Source of the DNA: Planctomycetota bacterium
GTDB lineage: Bacteria > Planctomycetota > UBA1135 > GCA-002686595
NCBI GenBank assembly: GCA_016220085.1
Contig: JACRIN010000065.1
Coordinates: 1 to 64,000, forward strand
Direction: 5' to 3'
DNA length: 64,000 nt
Every line of letters starts with the position of its first letter. Position 1 is the stretch's first letter. The notes under the pieces are model-generated. The model was given only the letters and a program-made list of their open reading frames with translations. It did no database searches and was not told the origin of the DNA. This document shows positions 27,537-35,019 of this stretch, one piece after another. The position numbers and the translations under genes are program-made.

Positions 27537-28507
27537 GCTTTCGACTCCGCGAGCGCGAGCTCGATCTCGATCTGGGTTCCGCCGCCTTCGAGGCCGTCCT
27601 TCGCGCGCACGCGGCCGCCCATCGCGGTCACGAGCTCGCGCACGAGGTACAGACCGAGCCCGACGCCGCCCTTGGCGCGCACGTTGTCGTCGTCGCCGCG
27701 GACGAAGGGCTCGAAGATACGCTTCGGATCCGCGCCGGAGAGCCCGGGGCCGTAGTCGCGCACGAAGAGCAGCGCTTTCGAGTGCGTGTGCTCGGTGCGG
27801 ACGACGACGCGCGGGTCCTTGCCGCCGTACTTGACCGCGTTCGAGACCAAGTTCGAGATCACGGTGTCGAGCGCGCGCGTGTCGGTGCGCACGAAGACGC
27901 CGGAGGCCGCCTCGAGCTCGATCTTCGCGCCGCGCACGGCGTGTTCCTTGGAAAGCCGTTCGACGACGTCGCGCGCGATCCTCGAGAGGTCGGCGGGCTC
28001 GAGGTCGAGCGAGGGCTTGGAAGAGTTGACGCGGGCGGTCTCGAGCAAGTCGTCGACGCGCGTCCGCAGGCGATCGAGGTCCAGCATGACCCGCTGAAGA
28101 TAGCGATCGCGCTTCTCACCGTCTGCCCGTCCGAGCAGCACGCTCTCGACGTAAAGGCGCGCCGACGCGATCGGCGAGCGCAATTCGTGCGTGATCGCGG
28201 AGAGGAAGTTCTTCTGTTGGCGTTCGAGCGCGAGCTCGCGGGTCATCGTCCGCAAGATCGACCACATCCCGCCGAGCAGCAGCACGCACAGCGTCCCGCC
28301 CTCGGCGATGAACATCTTCTGCGATTCCGCGGCGACCGCTTGGAGCGCCGCGATCTGCTCGTCGGTCAGCGGCGTGCCCGCCTGCTGCATCCGGTTCGCG
28401 AGCAACGTGCCTTGCCGTCCGAAGAAGAATGCCCACCACGCGAGCAAGGCGACGACGAACGCCGCCGAGCTCGCGTAGAGGACGAACGCCTTCTTGCGGC
28501 TCATCAT
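27533..28507 (-). CDS. sensor histidine kinase embedded in haem operon
   Basis: The 324-residue kinase has two membrane helices (about 8-30 and 69-86) around an outer loop of about 40 residues (GTLLANRMQQAGTPLTDEQ...). There is no HAMP domain. The HisKA H-box is FLSAITHELRSPIAS with H107; the ATPase N-box is DTVISNLVSNAVKYG, G1 DYGPGLSG and G2 GGVGLGLYLV. The loop is short, so the signal may be sensed in the membrane or by a partner. Its ATG at 28507 overlaps the hemL stop (ATGA; a second ATG follows directly). The position within the hem genes suggests it monitors haem, porphyrin or redox state (inference). Confidence 0.92.
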   Translation of the reverse strand: MMSRKKAFVLYASSAAFVVALLAWWAFFFGRQGTLLANRMQQAGTPLTDEQIAALQAVAAESQKMFIAEGGTLCVLLLGGMWSILRTMTRELALERQQKNFLSAITHELRSPIASARLYVESVLLGRADGEKRDRYLQRVMLDLDRLRTRVDDLLETARVNSSKPSLDLEPADLSRIARDVVERLSKEHAVRGAKIELEAASGVFVRTDTRALDTVISNLVSNAVKYGGKDPRVVVRTEHTHSKALLFVRDYGPGLSGADPKRIFEPFVRGDDDNVRAKGGVGLGLYLVRELVTAMGGRVRAKDGLEGGGTQIEIELALAESKA

Positions 28508-29784
28508 CGGCCGAGCTCCGAGAGCGACCGATCGAGCGCCTCCGCCGCTTGCTTCAAGTGCGACTCGTCGTGCGCGAGCGAGACGAACGCGACCTCGTAG
28601 TACGACGGCGCCGCCCACAAGCCGTGCGCGAGCAAGCGCGGATGCAGCTCGCCGTAGACCTTCGCCGCCGAGCCGTCGATCAGGTGATAGGCGCGCGGCG
28701 CGGGGCCCTTCTGCATCGAGATCCACAGGATCGAGCCTTGGCGCTCGACCGTCGCGACGACCTCGCGTTTCGCGAGCACGCGCTCGAACTGCGCTTGCAG
28801 CGCCGCGCCGAGCGTTTCGAGTCGCTGGTACGCGCCCGGTCGCTCGAGCTCGCGCAACGTCGCGAGCCCGGCCGCCATCGCGACCGGATTGCCTGAGAGC
28901 GTGCCGGCTTGGTAGACGGGCCCGAGCGGCGCGACCTTGTCCATGATCTCGCCGCGCGCGAGGTACGCGCCGACCGGCATGCCGCCGCCGACGATCTTGC
29001 CGAGCGTGACGAGGTCGGGCTGCGTGCCGCTGAGCTCGCTCATGCCGCCGGGCGCGACGCGCAGGCCCGAGATCACCTCGTCGAAGAGCAGCAGCGCGCC
29101 GTGCTCGCGCGTCAACTTGCGCAGCAGCGCGAGGAACTCCGGACGCTGCTTGAGCAGGCCGACGTTCGCGGGCAGCGGCTCGATCAACGCTACCGCGAGC
29201 TCCTTGCCGCGCTCGGCGAAGTACTGCTTCAACGCGTGGTCGTCGTCGAGCGGCAGCACGTCGGTCAGCGCGGTGAACTCCGCGGGCACGCCCGCGGACG
29301 AAGGCGTGCCGAACGTCGCGAGGCCGGAGCCGCCCTTGACCAGCAGCGCGTCCGAGTGGCCGTGGTAGCAGCCGTCGAACTTCAGGATCCGCGAGCGTCC
29401 GGTGAAGCCGCGCGCGACGCGCACGGCGCTCATCACCGCTTCGGTGCCGGTCGAGACGAAGCGCACCTTGTCGCAGAAGGGGAAGCGCGAGAGCAGCGCT
29501 TCGGCGAGCTCGACTTCCGCCGCGCACGTCGCGCCGAACGACAACCCGTCGCGAGCCGCGCGCTCGACGGCGTCGATCACCGCCGGGTGCGCGTGGCCGA
29601 GGATCAACGGGCCCCACGAGCAGACCAGATCGACGTACGTCTTGCCGTCGACGTCGGTGATCGTCGCGCCGCGGCCGCGCGCGACGAACGGGGGCTCGCC
29701 CTTGACGCTGCCGAAAGCGCGCACGGGGCTCGAAACCCCGCCGGGCATCACTTTGCGCGCACGTTCGAGGAGTTGATTCGTCAC
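28504..29784 (-). CDS. hemL: glutamate-1-semialdehyde 2,1-aminomutase
   Basis: The 426-residue protein is a PLP enzyme of the family's usual length. PLP lysine is about K263 in LVTLGKIVGGGMPVGA, with FDEVISGLRVAPGG before it and MPGGVSSPVRAFGSV at the N-terminus. It converts glutamate-1-semialdehyde to 5-aminolevulinate, the step after HemA, so this organism uses the C5 pathway. The start is the GTG at 29784, which overlaps the hemB stop (GTGA). It is followed immediately by the sensor kinase gene. Confidence 0.96.
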   Translation of the reverse strand: MTNQLLERARKVMPGGVSSPVRAFGSVKGEPPFVARGRGATITDVDGKTYVDLVCSWGPLILGHAHPAVIDAVERAARDGLSFGATCAAEVELAEALLSRFPFCDKVRFVSTGTEAVMSAVRVARGFTGRSRILKFDGCYHGHSDALLVKGGSGLATFGTPSSAGVPAEFTALTDVLPLDDDHALKQYFAERGKELAVALIEPLPANVGLLKQRPEFLALLRKLTREHGALLLFDEVISGLRVAPGGMSELSGTQPDLVTLGKIVGGGMPVGAYLARGEIMDKVAPLGPVYQAGTLSGNPVAMAAGLATLRELERPGAYQRLETLGAALQAQFERVLAKREVVATVERQGSILWISMQKGPAPRAYHLIDGSAAKVYGELHPRLLAHGLWAAPSYYEVAFVSLAHDESHLKQAAEALDRSLSELGR

Positions 29785-30749
29785 AGCCAGCGTTTCTCCA
29801 GGGCTTCGGTTCCGTGGTAGGTGATGACGAGGTCGGCGCCGGCGCGCACGATCGCGGTCAGGATCTCCTTCACGACGCGTCCTTCGTCGATCCAACCGTT
29901 CTTCGCGGCCGCCTTCACCATGCTGTACTCGCCGGAGACGTTGTACGCCGCGAGCGGCACGTTGGTCGCCTCGCGCACGGCGCGAATCACGTCGAGGTAG
30001 GCGAGCGCTGGCTTGACCATCAGCATGTCGGCGCCTTCGTGCTCGTCGAGCACGCTCTCGCGCACCGCTTCGCGCCCGTTGCGCGGGTCCATTTGATAGG
30101 CCTTGCGGTCGCCGCTCTTCGGCGCCGAGTCGGCGGCGTCGCGGAACGGCCCGTAGAAGCCCGACGCGAACTTCGTCGAGTAGGCGAGGATCGCGGTGTC
30201 GGTGAAGCCAGCTTCGTCGAGCGTGTCGCGGATCGCGGCGACGCGTCCGTCCATCATGTCGCTCGGCGCGACGACGTCGGCGCCGGCGCGAGCGTGGGAG
30301 AGCGCCATCGCCGAGAGCAGCGGCAGCGATTCGTCGTTGAGCACCTTGCCGTCGTGCAGGATCCCGCAGTGACCGTGATCCATCGACGCGCACATGCAGA
30401 CGTCGGTGATGATCGTCAACTTCGCGCCGAACTCCTTGCGCAAACGCGCGACGGCGGTCGAGACGACGTTGTTCGGCTCGTAGGCGGACGTGCCGCGGTC
30501 GTCCTTCTTCGAGTAGAGGCCGAAGAGCAGGACGCTCGAGAGCCCGAGCTCGAGATCCTTGCCGACGCGCCGGACGAGCTTCTCGACGCCGAAGCGCGCG
30601 ACGCCGGGCATCGAGAGGATCGGCTCCTCGCCGCGCGGGTCCTCGATGACGAAGTGGGGCTGGATGAGCTGGCTCGCGTGGACGCGCGTTTCGGCGACGG
30701 CCTCGCGCAGGACCTCGGTCGTGCGCAGACGACGCATGCGGATCTTCAT
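29781..30749 (-). CDS. hemB: porphobilinogen synthase (5-aminolevulinate dehydratase)
   Basis: The 322-residue protein has the metal site DVCMCASMDHGHCG. The three cysteines indicate the zinc-dependent type rather than the magnesium type. Schiff-base lysines are in ILAYSTKFASGFYGPF and MLMVKPALAYLD, and APSDMMDGRV is present. It condenses two aminolevulinates to porphobilinogen. Start ATG 30749 overlaps the hemCD stop (ATGA). Confidence 0.97.
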   Translation of the reverse strand: MKIRMRRLRTTEVLREAVAETRVHASQLIQPHFVIEDPRGEEPILSMPGVARFGVEKLVRRVGKDLELGLSSVLLFGLYSKKDDRGTSAYEPNNVVSTAVARLRKEFGAKLTIITDVCMCASMDHGHCGILHDGKVLNDESLPLLSAMALSHARAGADVVAPSDMMDGRVAAIRDTLDEAGFTDTAILAYSTKFASGFYGPFRDAADSAPKSGDRKAYQMDPRNGREAVRESVLDEHEGADMLMVKPALAYLDVIRAVREATNVPLAAYNVSGEYSMVKAAAKNGWIDEGRVVKEILTAIVRAGADLVITYHGTEALEKRWL

Positions 30750-32533
30750 CGTTGGTTCTCCAAGCGGCAGAAAGTGCGTGCGATGCGATGGACGACGCCC
30801 TCGCCGTCGTCCGAGGACGGGTGGAACACGCCGTCGACCTCGAGGTCGGCGGCTTGCATGGCGCTCGCGGCGGATTCGCCGAGCGCGAGGCGCAAGCGCG
30901 GGTTCGTGCCGAGCGCTTTCTCCGCGCCGGCGACAGCGCGGACGGCCGACGGGCTCGTGTAGATGCGGACGTCGGCGTTCGGATCGAGCGCCGGCGCTTC
31001 GACGGGCTTCGTGCGATAGACCGGGACGCGTTCGAGGCGCACGCCGCGGGCGATGAGCTCGCGCTCGAGCTCGCCGACGGTCTCCTCGGCGCACGGGAAG
31101 CACACGCGCGCGCCGACTTCGACCTCGAGCGAGCGCGCGAGAGCCGCCGCGCCCTGCTCGCCGACGACGTCGACGCGCCAACCGGCGTGCTCGAGCGCCG
31201 CGGCGGTCGCGCGGCCGACCGCGGCGACGCGTGACTTCGGTCGGGGGTTGCCATGCGCGCGAGCTGCGGCGTGGGCGCTGGTGAAGACCACCGTGTCGCG
31301 CTCGCCGAGCGCCGCGAACGTGCGCGCGAGGTCGGGCGTCGGCAGGTCGACGAACTCGATCGCGAGCTCGCGCACCACCGTCGCGCCGAGGCCTTCGAGA
31401 CGATTGGCGAGGTCGACGTTCGATTCCGCGGAGCCGCAGAGACTGATGCTCTTGCCGCCGAACGGACCGTGGCGGGTCGCGTTGCCGTCCATCAGCTTCG
31501 CGAGCGCGAGCTCGGAGGCGTGGTCCGGCGTGTCGGCGGCGGCGCGCGCCCAACGCGCGGGCGTTCCGAGCGTCGGCCGATCCTTGCCGAGGAACGCGAG
31601 CGCGGTGAAGGGCCCCGCGCCGACCAGCGACGCGCCGAGCGGCAACGAGCAGCCGCCGCCGGAGCGGATCAGGAGCTCGCGCTCCGCCGCGACCGCGCGT
31701 TCGACGGAGTCGTCGTGCAGCATCTCCTTCAAGAAGGCGATCAGCTCGACGTCCGCCTTGCGCGTCTGGATCGCGAGCGCGCCTTGCGCGGGAGCCGGGA
31801 CGAACCACTCGATCGGCAACGCGATGTCGACCAGGCCCGACAGATCGAGCGCGAGCCGATCGAGGCCGGCCGAGGCGAGCACGATCGCGTCGTACTTGCC
31901 GTCGCGGAGCTTGTTGACGCGCGTCGGCACGTTGCCGCGCAACTGCGTGATCTTCAGGTCGGGCCGCAGCGTTTCGAGCTGCTCCTGGCGGCGCGGCGAG
32001 CTCGTGCCGACGGTCGCGCCGAGCCGCAGCGGCAGGAACGCGCCGTCTTTCTCGAGCGATTCGCGGCGGACGAGCAAGCGCTCGTGCATCGCGGCGCGCG
32101 GAGGGATCGCGGCGATCGTCAGCTCGGGCCGCATCTCGCTCGGCAGGTCCTTGTGGCTGTGCACCGCGAGGTCGACGCTCTTCTCGACGAGCGCTTCCTC
32201 CAGCTCGGCGGTGAAGAACGCCTTGCCCTCGACCTCGACGAGCGACACGTGGTCGATGATGTCGCCGCGGGTCTTCAGGATCACGAGCTCGCACTCGGCT
32301 TCGGGGGCGAGCGTGGAGGCGACGTAGCGCGCCTGCCACAACGCGAGGTCCGAGCCGCGGGTTCCGATGCGCAGTTTCATCTTCATGGGACGCTGATTCC
32401 GACTCATGTCGTTTTCACTCCGACTCACGTCGCGTTCATTCTGGCGTACTTCGCTTCCACTCTGACTTACGTCGCTTCCGCTCCGACTCGAGTCGCTTCC
32501 GCTCCGGCCTGTGTCGCGTTCGCTCGGGGTCAT
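30746..32533 (-). CDS. hemC-hemD: hydroxymethylbilane synthase / uroporphyrinogen-III synthase fusion
   Basis: The protein is about 595 residues if started at the ATG at 32533, which overlaps the hemA stop (ATGA) like the other junctions. Residues 1-49 are then a Ser/Arg/Asp heptad tail encoded by a minisatellite. The conserved HemC domain begins at KLRIGTRGSDLALWQA (alternative ATG at 32386, poor ribosome site). HemC features are VHSHKDLP, GTSSPRRQEQL, LRGNV and GGGCSLPLGA, whose Cys carries the dipyrromethane cofactor. The C-terminal about 240 residues form a HemD domain (VVFTSAHAAAR, VYRTKPVEAP, YTSPSAVRA). The fusion would pass the unstable bilane straight to ring closure. No separate hemD is seen nearby. 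Confidence 0.93.
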   Translation of the reverse strand: MTPSERDTGRSGSDSSRSGSDVSQSGSEVRQNERDVSRSENDMSRNQRPMKMKLRIGTRGSDLALWQARYVASTLAPEAECELVILKTRGDIIDHVSLVEVEGKAFFTAELEEALVEKSVDLAVHSHKDLPSEMRPELTIAAIPPRAAMHERLLVRRESLEKDGAFLPLRLGATVGTSSPRRQEQLETLRPDLKITQLRGNVPTRVNKLRDGKYDAIVLASAGLDRLALDLSGLVDIALPIEWFVPAPAQGALAIQTRKADVELIAFLKEMLHDDSVERAVAAERELLIRSGGGCSLPLGASLVGAGPFTALAFLGKDRPTLGTPARWARAAADTPDHASELALAKLMDGNATRHGPFGGKSISLCGSAESNVDLANRLEGLGATVVRELAIEFVDLPTPDLARTFAALGERDTVVFTSAHAAARAHGNPRPKSRVAAVGRATAAALEHAGWRVDVVGEQGAAALARSLEVEVGARVCFPCAEETVGELERELIARGVRLERVPVYRTKPVEAPALDPNADVRIYTSPSAVRAVAGAEKALGTNPRLRLALGESAASAMQAADLEVDGVFHPSSDDGEGVVHRIARTFCRLENQR

Positions 32534-32547
32534 TTCGTTTCCGCTCC
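32401..32547 (-). repeat. 21-bp minisatellite, seven units, across hemA/hemC junction
   Basis: Seven consecutive 21-bp units start at 32401, 32422, 32443, 32464, 32485, 32506 and 32527. Each has a core like CGCTTCCGCTCC preceded by a variable GACTCxxGT. The period is a multiple of three, so the hemC frame stays open and reads as heptads such as SGSDVSQ. The last units include the final hemA codons and the overlapping stop/start. Confidence 0.9.
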
Positions 32548-33765
32548 GCGGGCGGCGATCTCGTGGACCAGCCGCTTGATCGTGGCGATCGGCGCGTGCT
32601 CGATGCGCCCGAAAGTCTGACGAGCCCAGCGCTCGATCGCGCGGCGGCGTTCGTCGTCGAGGTCGGCCAGCGGACCGGTGAACAGGCCGCCGAGCTCGCG
32701 CTCGAAGATGTCGTGGGTCGCTCCGGAGAGCTCCGCGAGCGCTTCGGCGGCGCGTTTGCCGACGTCGCGTTCCGCGTAGACCTCGACCTGGCGCTCGACG
32801 AGCCGCTCGGCGTCGCGCGCGGCCGCAACGCGCGCCAAACGGTTCCGTTCGGCCGTTTCGCGCAGCTTTTCGAGGTCGACGAGCTCGACCTTCGGGTCGC
32901 TGGTCGGCTCGAGGTCGCGCGGGAGCGCGAGGTCGACCGCCAGGAGCCCGGTGCCGAGCGGCGAGCGCGCGGCGTACGCCGAGAGCTGCGCGGTGGAGCG
33001 CACGAAGCCCGGCGAAGTCGTCGCCGAGATCAGTGCGTCGAGCGCGAGCTCGTCCGCCGCCGGCGAGCGGGCGTCGATCCACTGTGCGCCGAACTCCTTC
33101 GCGAGCGGCTCGCCGCGTTCGCGCGTGCGACTCGCGACCCAACCGATCTGGAAGCCCATCTCACGCGCGCACAGCGCCGCGAGCCGCGCCATCTCGCCCG
33201 CGCCCCAGAGAGCGAGCGCGGGCTGCTTGCCGCGGAAGCGACGGACGACGTGCTCGACCGCGAGCGTCGACACGGAAATCGGCCGGCGCGCGAGCTCGGT
33301 CTTCGAGCGCACTTCCTTGCCCGCGTGCTCCGCGGCTTGGAAGAGCGTGCCGAGCAGCTTGCCGACCATCAGCTCGTCCTCGGCGCGTTTGTGCGCGTCG
33401 CGCACCTGCGCGAGGATCTGGTCCTCGCCGAGGACCAGCGAATCGAGCGACGCCGCCACGCGGAAGAGGTGGCGCACGGCGTCGCGGCCGGTGAAGAAGT
33501 GGAAGCGTTGGGCGAGCTCGGGCTCGATGGCCAGCGTGCTCGCCAACTCGTCGACGTCCGCGCGGCTCGGCAAGTGGCCGGCTTCGCGGGCGAACGAGAT
33601 CTCGAGACGATTGCACGTCGAGATCACCACCAGCTCGGAAGCCCCGAGCCGATCGGCGATCTCGCGGTCGACGCCCTTCGAGCCGACGAGCCTGGCCTTG
33701 GCCTGCTCGAGCCCGGCGACGTCCGTCTCGTGAACCGAGAGTCCTGCGATCGCGATGCGGTGCAT
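32530..33765 (-). CDS. hemA: glutamyl-tRNA reductase
   Basis: The 411-residue protein has the catalytic Cys51 in [24 protein letters not shown], the Rossmann [14 protein letters not shown] and a C-terminal dimerisation helix region. It reduces Glu-tRNA to glutamate-1-semialdehyde with NADPH, the committed step of the C5 pathway. It is the first gene of the nine-gene haem operon. A TAACTT box lies 9 nt before its ATG, and the divergent hemH starts 101 nt away, so both share one short control region. The last codons lie in a 21-bp minisatellite. Confidence 0.97.
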   Translation of the reverse strand: MHRIAIAGLSVHETDVAGLEQAKARLVGSKGVDREIADRLGASELVVISTCNRLEISFAREAGHLPSRADVDELASTLAIEPELAQRFHFFTGRDAVRHLFRVAASLDSLVLGEDQILAQVRDAHKRAEDELMVGKLLGTLFQAAEHAGKEVRSKTELARRPISVSTLAVEHVVRRFRGKQPALALWGAGEMARLAALCAREMGFQIGWVASRTRERGEPLAKEFGAQWIDARSPAADELALDALISATTSPGFVRSTAQLSAYAARSPLGTGLLAVDLALPRDLEPTSDPKVELVDLEKLRETAERNRLARVAAARDAERLVERQVEVYAERDVGKRAAEALAELSGATHDIFERELGGLFTGPLADLDDERRRAIERWARQTFGRIEHAPIATIKRLVHEIAARGAETK

Positions 33766-33774
33766 ACGTGCGGC

Positions 33775-33780
33775 AAGTTA
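33775..33780 (-). promoter_or_regulatory. -10-like TAACTT box of haem operon
   Basis: TAACTT on the minus strand is 9 nt upstream of the hemA ATG. All downstream junctions overlap, so this is the only obvious promoter position for the nine genes. Confidence 0.5.
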
Positions 33781-33849
33781 TCGGCCCTACGACTGCGCAC
33801 TGTCACCGACGTGTCATGCGCACCGGTCGCCGAACCGCAATCTCTTTCC

Positions 33850-33855
33850 TAGAGT
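33850..33855 (+). promoter_or_regulatory. -10-like TAGAGT box of hemH
   Basis: TAGAGT lies 10 nt before the hemH ATG at 33866. It faces the hemA box about 70 nt away. Confidence 0.45.
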
Positions 33856-33865
33856 GCCCGGCCGC

Positions 33866-34822
33866 ATGTCCGCGCCCCACGGCCCCGTCGGTGTCCTGCT
33901 CGTCAACCTCGGTTCGCCGAGCGAGCCTACTCCCAAGGCCGTACGCGCGTTCCTCGACGAGTTCCTCTCGGACACGCGCGTCGTCGACCTGAACCCGCTC
34001 TTGTGGCGCGCGCTGCGACGGCTGGTGATCTTGCCGCGCCGCTCGCCGAAGGTCGCGAAGCTCTACTAGTCGATCTGGACGAGCGAGGGCTCGCCGTTGA
34101 TGGTCTACAGCAAGCGCCAAGCGGCTCTGCTCGCGACCACGCTCGGGCCGAGCTATCGCGTCGTGCTCGCGATGCGCTACGGACAACCGTCGATCGCGAA
34201 CGGGCTCGCGCAACTCTCGGGTTGTCGCGAGATCCTCGTGTTGCCGCTCTTCCCGCAATACAGCCGCACGACCACCGGCACGATCGAGGCCGCGGTGTCC
34301 GACGAGCTTGCCGCGTTCCATCCGCGCCCGACGGTGCGCGGCATTGCCGACTTCCACGTGCATCCCGCGTACATCGATGCGTTGGTCGAGCGCGTCGAGG
34401 AGGCGCTCGAAGCCGGGCCGGTCGATCACTACGTGTTCACGTTCCACGGCTTGCCGGTGCGCTACGTCGAGAAGGGCGATCCGTATCGCACCCAGTGCGA
34501 GGCGACCGCCGAGGCGCTCGCGGTCGCGCTCGAGCTCCCGAAGGAGCGCTGGAGCCTCGTCTATCAATCGCGCTTCGGTCGCGAGCCGTGGCTGCAGCCG
34601 TACGCCGACAAGTTCGTGCCGCTGCTCGCCGACACCAAGCCGCGGATCCTCGTCGTCGCGCCGGGCTTCGTCAGCGATTGCCTCGAGACGCTCGAGGAGC
34701 TCGGCAAGCGCCTCGCGGAGAGCTTCCGCGCCGCCGGGGGCAAGGAACTGCGCATGGTGCCGTGCCTGAACGACCATCCCGCGGCGATCGAGATGCTCGC
34801 GGCGCTCGTGCGCGGCGGCTGA
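33866..34822 (+). pseudogene. hemH: ferrochelatase interrupted by in-frame TAG
   Basis: One continuous frame from the ATG at 33866 to the TGA at 34820-34822 encodes a ferrochelatase of the usual length (318 codons), except for a single TAG at 34067-34069 (codon 68). Before it: [20 protein letters not shown] and [16 protein letters not shown]. Right after it: SIWTSEGSPLMVYSKRQ, then LPLFPQYSRTTTGT and the active-site FTFHGLPVRYVEKGDPY. In other ferrochelatases this position (KLYxSIWxxGSPL) is variable, so TAG could be a one-base change from CAG, GAG or AAG. Nothing else is damaged. Options are a sequencing error, a very recent mutation, stop readthrough, or restart at the ATG at 34100. HemH inserts Fe into protoporphyrin. 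Confidence 0.85.
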
Positions 34823-34879
34823 CGCGGGTTCGGCACGCGCTCGCACGGTTGCGGCGCGGCGAGCTCGTCCGCGCGCACC

Positions 34880-34983
34880 TCGCGATCACACGTCGCGATC
34901 ACGACTCGCGACCACAACTCGCGATCACAACTCGCGATCACAACTCGCGATCACAACTCGCGATCACAACTCGCGATCACAAC
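34880..34983. repeat. 13-bp tandem repeat, eight units, between convergent genes
   Basis: Eight units of TCGCGATCACAAC start at 34880, 34893, 34906, 34919, 34932, 34945, 34958 and 34971. The last five are identical and the first three vary; a partial ninth follows. The array fills most of the 197-nt gap between hemH and the cytochrome gene. Each unit contains the palindrome TCGCGA. Confidence 0.9.
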
Positions 34984-35019
34984 TCGCGATCGGCGGCCCG
35001 GTCCCGCACCGAGCCCGAG

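Noticed and set aside
33866-34822. Genome-wide TAG reassignment to explain hemH
   Set aside because: TAG ends sat, yaeQ, the SGNH hydrolase and others at the expected family length, so TAG is a normal stop here.
34880-34983. CRISPR array
   Set aside because: The units are 13 bp, contiguous and without spacers; no cas genes are nearby.
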